64,000 bases of DNA from NCBI RefSeq assembly GCF_004193775.1, contig NC_041011.1, forward strand, positions 13,572,968 to 13,636,967. Direction: 5' to 3'. This DNA is from Glycine soja. Taxonomy: Eukaryota; Streptophyta; Magnoliopsida; Fabales; Fabaceae. Below, in pieces: positions 12,191-23,578 of the stretch; within the stretch, counting starts at the first letter, position 1, and every line of letters begins with the position of its first letter. The position numbers and the translations under genes were made by a program. A model generated the notes under the pieces. The model searched no databases. It was not told the DNA's origin and saw nothing but the letters and a program-made list of their open reading frames with translations.

Positions 12191-12954
12191 TGAAGCTTTG
12201 CTTCTACACTAATATCACATCCTATCAGAGCATTGTGTTCCCGTGCCCTCTAGCATGAGGTTCTTCATAGTCATCCACCTATTTATCTGCTCCCACGAAC
12301 ACAAGGTTCGAAATCATCACAGGATCCAAACACAAATAATACGCTGGGAGTGAGTTATCACATTCCTAACTAATGAAGAGTAACAATACAACATGTAGGT
12401 ATAAATATCATAAAAACAAAATAAAACTTACTTAAACATAGCTGACATCATTTCACCACTTTGTCATCCAACATCACATCATCACACAACACATTTCATT
12501 CATTTTCACAACATTCACGTACTCAAGGATCAAAAACACAATGTCATCAAGTCAAACAATGTCGATCAATACACAAGCGTTATGCAACATATACACTAAG
12601 ACTCAATCCTATATGCAATGTGGTACCATGTAAGTGAAAAACCACATCGGGCGCCTAGGAGTACATGACAAGACAAATCACACTCTAGCAAGTCAGGTCA
12701 CTCTCACTAGGTAAGATCATAGGGAGACCAGTCAGGGTCACGGTGTTTTGCGAGAATGCTCCAACCATATGGGATCAACATAGGCTTAAAGGAGCACTCA
12801 AACCGGGTGACCCCCAAGGCTTACACTCCAAAGAGTCCGTCAGGTCCTCTCCCTCCTAATTCAGGTCCAACCCAGGAAATATTTTAACACACAGACTTTA
12901 TCTATGAACTGTACAAAACACACGACTCCTCAATTATTCTCAAATAGTTTATCT

Positions 12955-13040
12955 CGTCGCCCTTAAATGGTCTTAGCATTAAGTCGTCACCCTTAAAGGG
13001 ACTTAGCATTAAATCGTCGCCCTTAAAGGGACTTATAGTC
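12955..13040. repeat. Tandem TCGTCGCCCTTAAA units in the solo LTR
   Basis: Three imperfect copies of 'TCGTC(G/A)CCCTTAAA(G/T)GG(T/A)CTTAGCATTAAG' stand in tandem, with a related copy at about 13280. The same unit occurs in the solo LTR at 38865-42186 (about 40010-40060 and 40430-40460). Confidence 0.7.
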
Positions 13041-14382
13041 GTGTGATTGTACAATTCATAGTTCACAACTCAATGCACACAACATCTCAATCACATACAT
13101 ACACAATTTATCACATACACTCGATCTCAATCACAATGACATAATCTCAATTAACACGTTATCACACCTCATGAATCATATACACTTTACCTATGAACTA
13201 TGCAATACACACAACTACTCAATTGTTTTCAAAATCATTTTAACTCGTCGGGTTCCCATAGTGGATCTCATCACAATACTCGTCGCCCTTAAAGGATCTT
13301 ACAATTGTGTGATTGCACAGTTCATAGCTCACAACTCAATACACACATCTCAATACACATCTATTTCACCATTAATCATAGGTTCAAATTATCACATACT
13401 CACAATTTGAATCACCATTTCATAATTTCAATATAACAATTTATACAAAAAGTTTATCACAACATGGGGAGTAAAACCCCTCAAATAATTTCACACAATT
13501 ATATCAAAATAAATTAATCAAAATCATAGATATAAAAAAAAATTAAAACACCAAGATCACTCTATTTTATCAACCAATTTGCATTGGGACATCAATAATG
13601 TATTTATAATAATAAAGGAAAAATTATTATTTAATAAACATCCCAAAATAAACCCAATTGAATCCTCTAAGTATCCCTACACATGTTCTCACTAATCCCC
13701 AATTGTGAATAACTCCTTACCTCTAAGCGGGCTCATTTATGTTCCGATAGTGATAGCGGCATGTCTAGAAATTTCTTGAGATTCCTCAAGTTTCTCCTCT
13801 GATTGCTCTGATAGAGTTCCCAAACGTCAGAGAGAATGAGAAGGGATTAGAGTCTCCATTTTATATTGTCTTCATGCGATGTGTATTTCTCCCTCCACAT
13901 ACATTTTTTTACAAATCCTAACGGTGAAAGTGTGCAGAATTGAATCTCGAAAAACATATCAAAATTTCACGACAATCCAACGGTTAACGAAACCGAAATC
14001 ATAGTTTTACTGGGACAGTTTTGGATTTCTACCGGAAAAGAAAAGGCTATGATGCAAAGTGTATTTCTCTCAACTCCGATATGATTTTAATATTTCCAAC
14101 GGTGTGAATGCTCGGAACTTGGTTGCAAACTTGGTGCTTAAATTTTACGATGATCTTTCCGAGACATGTTTGGTGGTCTACAGGAAAAAGAGAGGGTTTT
14201 GAGAGGAGAAGAGAGAAAAACAAAAACGAGGGAAATAGGAGATATCGTCGGTCTGAAAACTGACCTCCTAACATATCGTTATTTATATCTAGGGTACTCA
14301 CAACTTATTAGTGACTCTATTTATTTATTTTTATTATCTTATAAAAAGGAATTTTATTTTATTTCCTATCAAATGAATAAAT

Positions 14383-14385
<3 letters not shown>

Positions 14386-14433
<48 letters not shown>
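14386..14433. repeat. (AT)n microsatellite
   Basis: An uninterrupted AT dinucleotide run of about 48 bases lies near the 3' end of the solo LTR. Confidence 0.95.
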
Positions 14434-14437
<4 letters not shown>

Positions 14438-14580
14438 AGCATTATTTTATTACAACTATTTTTCTTTCTTTATTTAATTATAAAAACCTTACCGTTCTCT
14501 AAAGCTTTATTTATTTATTTATTTATTTTTACTAAAAAACCTTTTTAATTTATTTAGGAAAAATGGGATGTTACAAATAT

Positions 14581-15179
14581 CAAAACAGGCTTGGTTCCCA
14601 CTTTCCTTTATGTATAATGTGCAGCAATATACCCAAACCCCTGAAACTCTCATGATAATAATCCCTTCCTTCTGCACCACAACACTACAAGCAGAAGCCA
14701 TATACCCAAACCTTCATAGAAACTAAATATCAAAGACAAAAAAAGACTTACAAATGAGAAAGTGAGAAAGGGTTTTGAACTGAAACGGGTTTATAACTGT
14801 TGTATTAAAAAATATAACTATTGAAAAAAGTAATTTATATTTCGAATTAACTACATACTAAAAACAAATATTCGTTGTTTTGAATTTTTATCCAAAAAAA
14901 ATAACAAAATATGTTCGTCAAAGATACTTTTGTAGAAAGAAAAAAACTGAGATATTTCAGTCGAAGTCTTCAAAAAGTTTTTGCAAATCTGTTGTTCTCG
15001 AGAGTTGATACTGGGGTGGATCCAAGATTTAACGAAGGATCAAATATGAAAATTAGAATTCCTCTTAAAAATATATTAACCAACATTAAAATATATACCA
15101 TGTATTCATAATTATGTGTTCTTAAAATTCATTTAAGAACATATAATAGAAAATTAATTTACATAGAAATAAATTAGAT
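14581..15179. other. AT-rich spacer between mobile elements
   Basis: No supported gene or repeat boundary. The short ORFs here lack recognisable domains and have AT-rich codon content. Confidence 0.45.
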
Positions 15180-16159
15180 TAAATTACACTCGCATCCTTT
15201 GTATTTTTCCCAAATTGCACCTGATATTCCTCTTTTTTTACATTACTTTTATCTCCTTTTGTTAACGTCATTAACTAACATCAATTGAAATATGTGAGCA
15301 GACGAAATTGCCCTAACATCTTTATTACACTCGCACCCCTGTATTTTTCTCAAATTGCACCTAATACTCTTCCTTTTTTTTTACATTACTTTTACCCTCA
15401 TTCTATTAATGTTGTTAACTAATGTCAATTGAAATATGTGAGCAGACGAAATTCTCCTTACTTTTTTGTTAAATATTTAATAACAAATTAACAATTGACC
15501 TTGTGAATGGACATTTTTTAAGACAATAATAGTTTTTCATTTAATATTTGACTCTTACTTCATTATTGCTAACATTTGAAGAATATGCAGCTCTTGATTG
15601 AGACATTATATCAAACACCTAACCATCAAAAATAAATATTTTAAAGAAAGGAGTTAAAAAAACAAATGCAGGAGCGAAACACAAAAATTTGAAGCAAAAG
15701 ACCATATTCAATCAATATGCATTATTGAGAATACGTCCAACAAAAACGCAACAATCAAACGACCTAACACGCACCAAAAAATTGAACTAAAAGAAGAAGA
15801 AGAAGAAGGAATGATGTTAATACATGCGTACCGACAAGGTGGGTTCATGTCCAACAAAAAGCTAGGTTCAAGTCCAATTAGAGAAAAAGAAAAAGAAGGA
15901 AGGGTATTAAAATATTTTCAGGTTGAAAATGGTGCCATGTCTTTTATGGAATTAAGAGAAAGATGATGAGAATATTTTAGACAAACACTACTACAAAGTA
16001 GGCTTTCTACATCGGTTCTACAAGGCTTTCTACATCGGTTTTGACGAGTCATTGTAGCAGGCGATGTAGAAAGTACGTCGCCCTACTACAACGATTAACA
16101 GACCGTCTTAGAATGGATAGTGTTCAAAGATGGGTTTCAGCTTGAACCCGATGTAGCAT

Positions 16160-17447
16160 TGATAACTGCTAAATATGAGTTATTTCATAATAAAAATATA
16201 TTGAAAATATTTTTGAAAATATTTATTTAGCAGTTATTTTTTTGCTTAAATGATAAGAATTGATACTTTTATTATTTATGGCTTGCAGATATAAAAAGAT
16301 AAGATTACAAGATCTAAAAGATATTGATAACTGCTAAATATGAGCTAATTTGAAAATATCTTTAAAGATATTTATTTAGCAGTTAATTTTGACTTAAAAG
16401 ATATGAATTGATATTTTTCTTATCTATGACTTGCAGATATAGGAAAGATAAGATTTACAAGATCCAAAAGATATCAAAAATATAGATAAGGAAGATTTTT
16501 TGAATCAAGCTCAAGTCCACTTCATCATCTATAAATAGAGAGTCAGGCCAAGGAGAAAAACACCAAGTCTCAGAGCACTCTCATTACTACTCAAAGCCTG
16601 AGAATTCTTACTTTCTTCCTTCTTTTTATCATATTTCTTTCTTTCACCCCCTTCTCATTGTAAAGCCCTCAATGGCCATGAGTGGCTAAACTCCTAGTTA
16701 GGGCCTAGCAGGCCTAAAAAGCCAAAGAGATGTATGATGTACTTCATATTTATCAATGCAACAGGATTATTTTCCAGGTTTTTCTATTCTATTATCTTTT
16801 CTGCTTTTATCTTGCATTATTCATATTTATATTCTTTTAGGGGTTAGACACTCGGGAGAGGGTAACTTCTAAACAAGATTTAAAGAAGGTATGCATGCAT
16901 TAGTTTTAGGGGTTAGACACTCGGAAGAGGGTAACTTCTAATAGAACAAAAAGAAAGGATTTCATAAGAAAGTCATTGCTAGGAATAGAATGATAATTTT
17001 ATGCCCATGCATTCTTGCAAACATCTAGAATTCATACTTCATGCATTTTATTTGTTGAGTGTTTACAAAAGAATTTGGGAGATAAATGAATAAAATAGGC
17101 TTGTCATTCTGAGGAATCAGGGGCAAGTAAATGAACAGATGTGGGTAGAATAGAATCACCTAAATTGATAAAGAAAAATCATAAACTCATACATCCTAGG
17201 CAAACAAGGGATGCTAGGTCCTAACATTCGCATTCCATTGAATTCTCTCTTTAATTATTCTGCTTTTAATTCTTTTGCTTTCTATTTATAATTTACCATT
17301 ATTGACTTCTACTTTTTCTTTTATTTCCTTATAAATGGAAAAGTATCCTAGATAAGTACAACCAAAAATCCCTGTGGATTCGATACTCGGACTTCCGAGT
17401 ACTTTACTACTTGTGACAAATTTGGTACACTTGCCAACGAGTCAACA
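16160..17447. mobile_element. Solo LTR nested in the CACTA element
   Basis: It begins TGATAACTGCTAAATATG and ends ACGAGTCAACA, flanked by agcat at 16155-16159 and 17448-17452. It is 1,288 bases and non-coding. It includes a tandem duplication of about 165 bases (16160-16320 and 16325-16490, both starting TTGATAACTGCTAAATATGAG) and two copies of TTAGGGGTTAGACACTCGG-AGAGGGTAACTTCTAA at about 16835 and 16905. Its 3' end, read on the minus strand (GGCAAGTGTACC...CACAAGTAGTA), resembles the left end of the element at 54484-55898. Confidence 0.85.
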
Positions 17448-17452
17448 AGCAT

Positions 17453-17725
17453 CCTGACCTTTCTACATCGGTTATTAAGAGAACCGATGTAGATTCTCTT
17501 CATTCTACGATGGGTTGTTCTTTATACCTGTCTTCGAATTCCACATTTCTACATCGGTTGTGCTGATAACCGATGTAGAATGGACATGATACTGCAACGG
17601 GTTTTGGCGACAAACATCGTAGAAGGATACCCCTTGATAAAGAATTCTACATCGGTTGTGATTGTAACCGATGTAGAATTGTCAGGATACTACATTGGTT
17701 TTTGGAATAATCGATGTAGATTTAC
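17453..17725. repeat. CACTA subterminal repeats
   Basis: Several facing pairs of TTCTACATCGGTT and AACCGATGTAGAA separated by short spacers (for example 17460-17493, 17548-17580 and 17642-17678) continue the array at 16002-16080. In CACTA elements such subterminal arrays bind transposase; that is family knowledge. Confidence 0.8.
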
Positions 17726-18270
17726 TATTTTTTTTATTTTTTTGCTTTTTTGTTCATCAACAACAATAAAAATATTCAAATATAATTAAACCTAATGTCT
17801 CCTATGACACTTACTTTATAAACACTGGTCAAATTTCAGAAATGAAAATAGCAAATTTCAGCAATAAACACTTATTATATAAACAATTTGAATTTGATTT
17901 TTGGTTTGGATCGATGCCACCATTCTTCATCTCACGAGGACAAGAAATAAGGCAAAGCCTACAAAACCAAGTTCCCAAATATAAATTTAGATCAAATTTT
18001 GGGTGATTTCACAACAAGGATTACATTTATATTTATGTGATCATACCTTGTAATTAAGTTTAAATTCTAATTAAGCGCTTAAAACTGCATTAGTGGCTGG
18101 TTGAAGTGTGATTAAAACTAACATCAGCTTGGTATGTGAAATATAAGAGATAAAATTATTGCCATGAATTTTAGGATAACAAGAACTTTTGCAAAATATG
18201 GTAGACTGACTATAGCCAAATATTAAAAACTAACAGTGTCCTACATGTGATGAACCATATGCTAAAAGGT

Positions 18271-18323
18271 AAACCATCATGATGTTAGGAATCTGCCCTG
18301 ATACACTGTTATTCCCAAGCCAC
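18271..18323 (-). pseudogene. Probable leucine-rich-repeat gene fragment captured by the CACTA
   Basis: On the minus strand, after an intact acceptor (TTTTGCAG), the sequence reads WLGNNSVSGQIPN, which fits the LRR consensus (LxxNxLSGxIP). The exon-like piece ends within about 50 bases. No kinase or other LRR was found around it, so it is a fragment at most. A chance match is possible because it is short. Confidence 0.45.
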
Positions 18324-21025
18324 CTGCAAAATCACCAGACTAGTTTTCTCGCAAGTCATTCAGAGCTAGGATGCATTGTTATTCAAATCAACTCAACATT
18401 TTAACATAATATATCAATACATGTATTATGTATAGTTAAATTGTAAAGTAAAATAAGCCCATCCCTAAAACAGAATTTTATGAGAATCATTGAGCCACGA
18501 AAATGCATGATGGAGTCTTTGCAAGAATGAATGTTCCTTGATAGTCTCTAATGCATAAGCCCCTCCCAAATAGTTTTTGCTGTTTATTTCCCTAAAACAA
18601 AATTTTATGAGAACCATAATTTCTGATGCCAACAGAATTTGCCTAAAACAAATTAAAAATAAGTAATCTCTCAGAATCACATGGAAAATATTTCAACAAC
18701 TTTAGTTCTCTAAATGGTTCTTGTAGAAGTTTTAGAGTGAGGATCTAAAATGCCATTCCAAGAGCACTAGCACTAACAGCTCTGGCTGAACCAAATCTGC
18801 AACAATATCAAGTGTTTGTCATAAAAAACTAAAATATAAATAGAATGTTTAAAATAAAAAATAATTTTATGTATTATTACTTATATTTTGAATTAAAGGC
18901 TTATCATTCAGTATGTTTTATATCTTAAACTATCTGGTCATGTGGTACGTATGATATGATATGATAAGAGTCTAGCACAAATTAGAAAAATACTAATTCA
19001 CAATGACATGCACTTTTTATTTTTATTTTTTCCTTTGTTGTATTCTACACTAGTACTCATTGTGTTAAAACTTTGCAAGTTGCAGGTAAAGATTGGGAAT
19101 TTCTTATAAGATTCTCTGTGTCTCCCTCTCTACCAAAACAAGCTCTGAGGTGTGCATCTTTTTTGTGTTGGTAGCAACTAGGGTGGTTGCAGCATGCTCA
19201 TTTATATCAGACACCGACAGTGCTATGTTCGTGCTCCCACTTTTTGAGGATGGGACTTATTAGGAGTTAAAGAGGTAGCTTTTCCCAAAACATAAAAATC
19301 AAACACAAAAGTCCAAATATAAATCTTTTACTTTCACCATTGCATGCAGATGCAACCTGTCTTATTAATTGAAGTCGCTACTTAGCCGCCTGCAGTGACC
19401 AATATTACACAATTACTCCTTCCCTCACAAGGAAATGAGATCTCACAGATAGCACTGAGCAATTATAGTCCTGCCCAACTAATCCAAAATCTTAGCACAA
19501 CAAACTGCATTCTGTCCATCCACATTTTCTTTATGCATGAAAATATAGCAGTCCAGTTGCCTGATCATTTTGTACTTCAAAGGAACATATAAAGTGAGAG
19601 ATTAGAACAACTTGATTGATTCATTAAGAAGGTGCGACTGGTCAAATTTAAGAAAGTGGCTTTATGCCTTTGCCTGGTTTGGTAAACTTTCCAATAAATA
19701 TTTATAGGAGAAGAAAATAAGAAAATAAAATGAATTATACTATCTATTAATTAGTCACTCAAAAAATTAAAGCTGATTTTCAAAACATGGGCTGGACTTG
19801 GGTATTATACTATCTATCAATAGTGTGTTTGTTTCCCGTTCACTATCCGTGAAACATATGTTCACTTAAAAGTAAGATAACGTTAATCAAACACAAAAGG
19901 GATATTGGAATGTGTGCCAACCATTTGAAAGGGATTCACAAGCATGCTCTTGACCTGGCCTCGTTGTTATAAAGTAGTCAGTTTAAAAAAATGTATTGAG
20001 TTCATAAAAAAATAAAACAACAAGGGACCAAAAAGGGTGAGCATCAAAGTGAAAAAAAAATTGATCAAATAAGATTGAGCTAGACATTTGATCAAACACC
20101 TTGCAAGCACACATACAAAAGGGTGAGCATCAAAGTGAAAAACAATTTTTCATCGACGTTAGTGAAAGACTTGAGATATCAAGACATGGGTACACTTAGA
20201 ATAGATTTAATTATCGGGCAACAAAGAAGAGAGAAAGAGAGAGACTCATTTTTATTAACGGGATGGTATTGTGAGTGTTCAGAGGTTTTCTTGATCTCCT
20301 TGCACGTTGCCGTCGTCAACTTCTTCCGCAGAATGCTGACATAATACCACACCTTCAGTTAGCTTCGACCAGTTGATGAAGATCAAAAAGAACAATAACT
20401 ATAGACTATTTGAAACTAACAAAAAACAATGACAATGTGTTTTTAAACAATACAGCCATAAAGTGAAACTAACTGAAATTGGGCAACCTAAAAGAAATAT
20501 AATGAAATTGAAATCCACCCAAATCAAACAATAAACAAATCATAAGTTAGCAAAAAAGTATAAATTACATAACAGTAAAATCGATTAAAAGGCCACCAAC
20601 TTCAGCATACCAATCAGATTAAATGTCAAAAATGCAATAGGATATAAACTATCAATCAATCAAAAGATAAGATGGGATTCTTTCAACAATGAAACAGCGA
20701 TAAAGCTCGCATACATCTCTGTACTAAATAAACCCAAAACGACAACATCACATCATTTTTTTTCAAAATAAAAAAAATGATCAATCTTTACAAACACTTC
20801 ATTAATTACAAAAGTAGGTGATTTTTTTTTCAGATCCAAAACATAAACCTACAGCTTTAAATCTCAATGCTCCGAAAAATCAGATATCCAAAACCAAAAA
20901 AGTCAATAAATCTCAAACCCCAACTCGAATACGAAAATCAAATCAAATCCAAACATAGTAGCAAAGTAGAATTCACCAAATGCAAGGTTGAGCTAATAAT
21001 AAATAACAAGTTATTAGGTATTTAT
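18324..21025. other. CACTA interior of uncertain origin
   Basis: Mostly unrecognised AT-rich DNA. There is a direct repeat CCTAAAACA(G/A)AATTTTATGAGAA at about 18466 and 18590, and AAAGGGTGAGCATCAAAGTGAAAAA at about 20033 and 20118. Minus-strand acceptor-like sites before exon-like pieces occur at about 18800 and 20340, but I could not identify a gene. Confidence 0.4.
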
Positions 21026-21274
21026 GGTAATAGGGGAGCCAGTGTTGAGAACGTGCCAACCTCTAACGACACCTTCGGTGGCATCCATAGCAATGGTTCA
21101 GACAATGCCTTCACCCAAATGATGCGCCACCTCCAACACAAGCCTCGACGAGTGATCTAGAACCTCTAGCGTGGTCATCATCGAAGGCAAACCCTCGTCG
21201 AATCTGACATTGATGACGACACCAATGACCTGGCAGACCTGCCTGATCGTGCCCTTCCCGGTGAATTCATCGGT
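21026..21274 (-). pseudogene. Captured fragment of mitochondrial ATP synthase beta subunit gene
   Basis: The minus strand encodes [18 protein letters not shown], then [30 protein letters not shown], then after a stop TIAMDATEGVV and HVLNTGSPIT. This is in order and nearly colinear with the N-terminal beta-barrel of F1 ATPase beta. The wording is closest to the mitochondrial type (TDEFTGKG near the mature N terminus). An in-frame TGA replaces the Arg of the conserved VRTIAMD. The match stops abruptly after about 83 codons, well before the P-loop, so it cannot make a working subunit. GC-richer sequence up to about 21535 may be the captured 5' part of the same gene. Confidence 0.85.
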
Positions 21275-22231
21275 TTGAACTGGGTGAAGTGGTAAAAGGT
21301 GTGACCATGGAAGCTGCGGCCATCGGAAAACCAGAAAGATCATGAACCGTTATGGACCATCCTTTGCGCTCCTTCCCCGGCCTCTCACGCTCACTCCCGA
21401 ACGAACTCAACCAGCTTCTAGAACCTCCTGGTTTCGATTGTAACGATCTGAATGAATGAGTATGAGAGCATCAGAGTGAGAGGGTCAACTGAGAAAGTTT
21501 GAGAGATGTCGAGGTTGAGTGGAGGCCAGCAGGGAGAAAGGTTCAAGAACTAGGGTTCTATGCGAAAAGGAAAAGGTGGGAAGACGCTGCTGTGCGTTTT
21601 GCTTTTTTTTTTTTCCCCTGAATTACAACGGGTTTTTACTAAAACTCGTTGTGAATTTAATTACATATAACATTCTAAGGCGGTTTTCAACAACCGTCTT
21701 TAAATGTGTGTCGCAAAATACTTTGATCCTTACAATAATTACAAAAATGCCATTGTACCACTTTTTAAGCCAGTTCCTATACAACCGTCGTAGAAATGAT
21801 GTCGTAAAAAGCTATTTTTGTAGTAGTGATAAATTTTCATTGAAAGTCGTGTGATCTGCATATGCATACTTTCTGTTAAATTATTAAATGGTGTTTAGAA
21901 GGGAGGGAGTCAGGATGTAATGTGAATTAAACAATTAAGGGATTTTTTGTAGGATGCAAAAAAGAAGGGGTGTTGAGTGCAATTTGAAAAAAAAATACAA
22001 GGGGTGCGAGTGTGAGAAAGAAGATAAGAGTATTTTAGACATAAATTTTCATTAAAAGTCATGTGATCAACATATGTCTACTTTCTATTAAATTATTAAA
22101 CGGTGTTTAGGAGGAAGAGAGTCTAAGTGTAATATGAGCTAAACAATTAAGAAATTTTTTGTAGGGTGCAAAAAAAAGGAGTATTAGATGCAATTTAGAA
22201 AAAAAAATACAATGGATGTGAGTATAATTTA

Positions 22232-22957
22232 CTCAATAAATTAAATATTTTTTTAAAACATCCAATGAGAAGAATAAAGACAAAGATGACAAAAAAAACA
22301 CAAATAGAATATAGCAAAATGATAATTAGAAGATAGAATATTTTTAGAAATTAACTTGTCAATTCCAATCCTTATAAAGTGTTAGTAAGTTTGACTCATT
22401 CCAAAAAGTTAATAAATAATCTTTAATTCTGAAATGATTTATAACTTTTAAAATAATAACAACATATTAATTATTAGAAAGAAAAATATATAATATTCAA
22501 ATATTTTATCTAAAATAAGAAAAAAAATACAATTATCTCTATAACAAATACTAGAAAAGAATAGAATATTTTGTTAAAAGTAGAATAAATAAATAAGACT
22601 TAAATGCCTTTTTTATGTTGTACTTAAATGATATTACTGACATAATTAAACCTTTTTTTAAAAAATAATTAAACTTATACTTTTTACATAGTTAAACACC
22701 CAAATAAAAATAATATATATATACATTAAAAAAATGAAAAATTCAGAGGAACCTTGACCCCCTTGCCGATATGTCCGTCCACCCCTAAATTAATACGTCC
22801 CTTATCAGTATATCAACAATCATCTCTCGAGTTAAATTACTTTTGATTCTATAATATTTTATTCATTAATTATTCAATATTATTTCATTTTCACATAAAG
22901 ATCATTTCCCTCACGGTTATATCGACCTACTCAGCATGCATTAAGGTTTTCTGGGCC
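22232..22957. other. AT-rich intergenic DNA upstream of the defensin-like pseudogene
   Basis: No gene or clear element boundary is visible. The 3' part is the presumed promoter region of the downstream peptide gene. Confidence 0.45.
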
Positions 22958-22965
22958 TATAAATT
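22958..22965 (+). promoter_or_regulatory. TATA box of the defensin-like pseudogene
   Basis: TATAAATT lies 103 bases upstream of the ATG at 23061, a normal plant promoter spacing. It suggests that the gene was expressed before it decayed. Confidence 0.55.
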
Positions 22966-23060
22966 GTCACTGAAGCTAATCTTCAATTCCATCACTCTTG
23001 ACCCATCCATCACTCTCCCCTTCCAATCTCATTTGCCTGTGCGAATTGAGAAGGAGCAAA

Positions 23061-23578
23061 ATGGCTCGTTTATCATCAGCCACTTCTCTAATTCTTGCCC
23101 TTGTTATATTCACTTCAGGTACTTCTTTCTATCATTATTTTTTTTCTTTGATAATGTTTATACAACATGATGGTGGCCAGTCAATTTGGGTTATGCATAA
23201 AAAATTATCTAGAATTCTACACATAGCACCATTATTAAAAAAAAAAAAAACTACTAAACATGTCTAAATTACATTACAAATTTGACTTTTGTTTTGCAGA
23301 GATATCCAAGGGGAAGGGGAACGAGAACGCCACGTGTTGGGAGGATATGCTATTCGTAATTGGAGGTGGTTGTCCTGATTTAAATGAATGCAAAGAAACG
23401 TGTCGTCCTTAATTGTTATCGAGGCATAGGCAAAGTGGAAGCTTATTGTGTAACTCCAGGTTATGAATTTTCATAATACGAATGTGCTTGTAGAATGTCG
23501 AAAGGTGCACCCTGTGACCCTGTTGGACCACCGATTAGCCCTAGACCATGGCCACATAATGCTACTGTTAACAATTGA
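23061..23578 (+). pseudogene. Defensin-like cysteine-rich peptide gene, disrupted
   Basis: Plant defensin-like genes encode secreted cysteine-rich peptides used in defence or reproductive signalling. Exon 1 (23061-23118) encodes a signal peptide, MARLSSATSLILALVIFTS. The intron at 23119-23299 has GT-AG ends and sits in the usual position for this family. Exon 2 starts at 23300 and gives the cysteine pattern C...C...C...C (ATCWED, GGGCPD, NECKETC) before a TAA. One base out of frame the pattern continues (NCYRG, EAYC, YECAC, APCDPVG) but with a second in-frame TAA before the YECAC motif. It therefore carries a frameshift near 23410 and a stop near 23477. The final TGA is at 23576-23578. Function of the intact relative is unknown. 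Confidence 0.82.

Larger units (their letters stand above)
10548..12208. mobile_element. Nested LTR-type element inside the solo LTR
   Basis: It starts TGTTGGATCGAGTGACCTCAG and ends GCTTCTACA, and is flanked by ctaat at 10543-10547 and 12209-12213. The related LTR at 38865-42186 reads through this place uninterrupted (CCCTAATGCCACATCAGAG), which confirms the insertion. It is 1,661 bases, non-coding, and contains repeated GGATGTACCCTC phrases (10870-11020), repeated AATTCTCAGGCGGTTAGTCC phrases (11040-11280), GTAATCGATTAC palindromes and a CTTGATTCTTGAA-rich tract. It could be a solo LTR or a very short non-autonomous element. Confidence 0.85.
10311..14575. mobile_element. Solo LTR, gypsy-like, with 5-bp TSD and a nested insertion
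   Basis: It begins TGTGACACCCTCTATCC and ends AAAAATGGGATGTTACA, i.e. TG...CA, and is flanked by the perfect 5-bp duplication aatat (10306-10310 and 14576-14580). There is no gag-pol sequence inside, so it is a solo LTR. Without the nested element at 10548-12208 it is about 2.6 kb, a length typical of Ty3/gypsy LTRs. It shares long blocks with the solo LTR at 38865-42186, for example the segment around GCTCCAACCATATGGGATCA. The Ty3/gypsy assignment rests on LTR size and end sequence only. Confidence 0.88.
15986..21828. mobile_element. Non-autonomous CACTA transposon with captured gene pieces
   Basis: The left end reads CACTACTACAAAGTAGGC and the right end, on the minus strand, CACTACTACAAAAATAGC: the CACTA termini of the En/Spm superfamily. 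A diverged copy of the target at about 22030 reads GTATTTTAGACATAAATTTTC with no insertion. This shows the site was ...GACATA/AATTTT... with the 3-bp duplication ata (left copy now aaa at 15983-15985, right copy 21829-21831). Subterminal TTCTACATCGGTT-type repeats occur in both orientations near the left end. No transposase is visible. Inside are a solo LTR (16160-17447), a probable LRR fragment and an ATP synthase beta fragment. Confidence 0.88.
15180..22231. mobile_element. Terminal-inverted-repeat element split by a CACTA insertion
   Basis: The left end (TAAATTACACTCGCATCCTTTG) is the inverse of the right end (minus-strand reading TAAATTATACTCACATCCATTG). Each arm contains the end sequence twice: left at about 15180 and 15325, right at about 21960-22014 and 22160-22231. 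The copies continue through TCAAATTGCACCT and AACATCAATTGAAATATGTG. Only about 1.2 kb of non-coding sequence belongs to this element; the rest is the inserted CACTA. The superfamily and outer target duplication are unclear. Confidence 0.65.

Noticed and set aside
14166..14477. 103-codon plus-strand ORF
   Set aside because: It runs into the (AT)n microsatellite and gives an Ile-Tyr polymer; it lies in a solo LTR.
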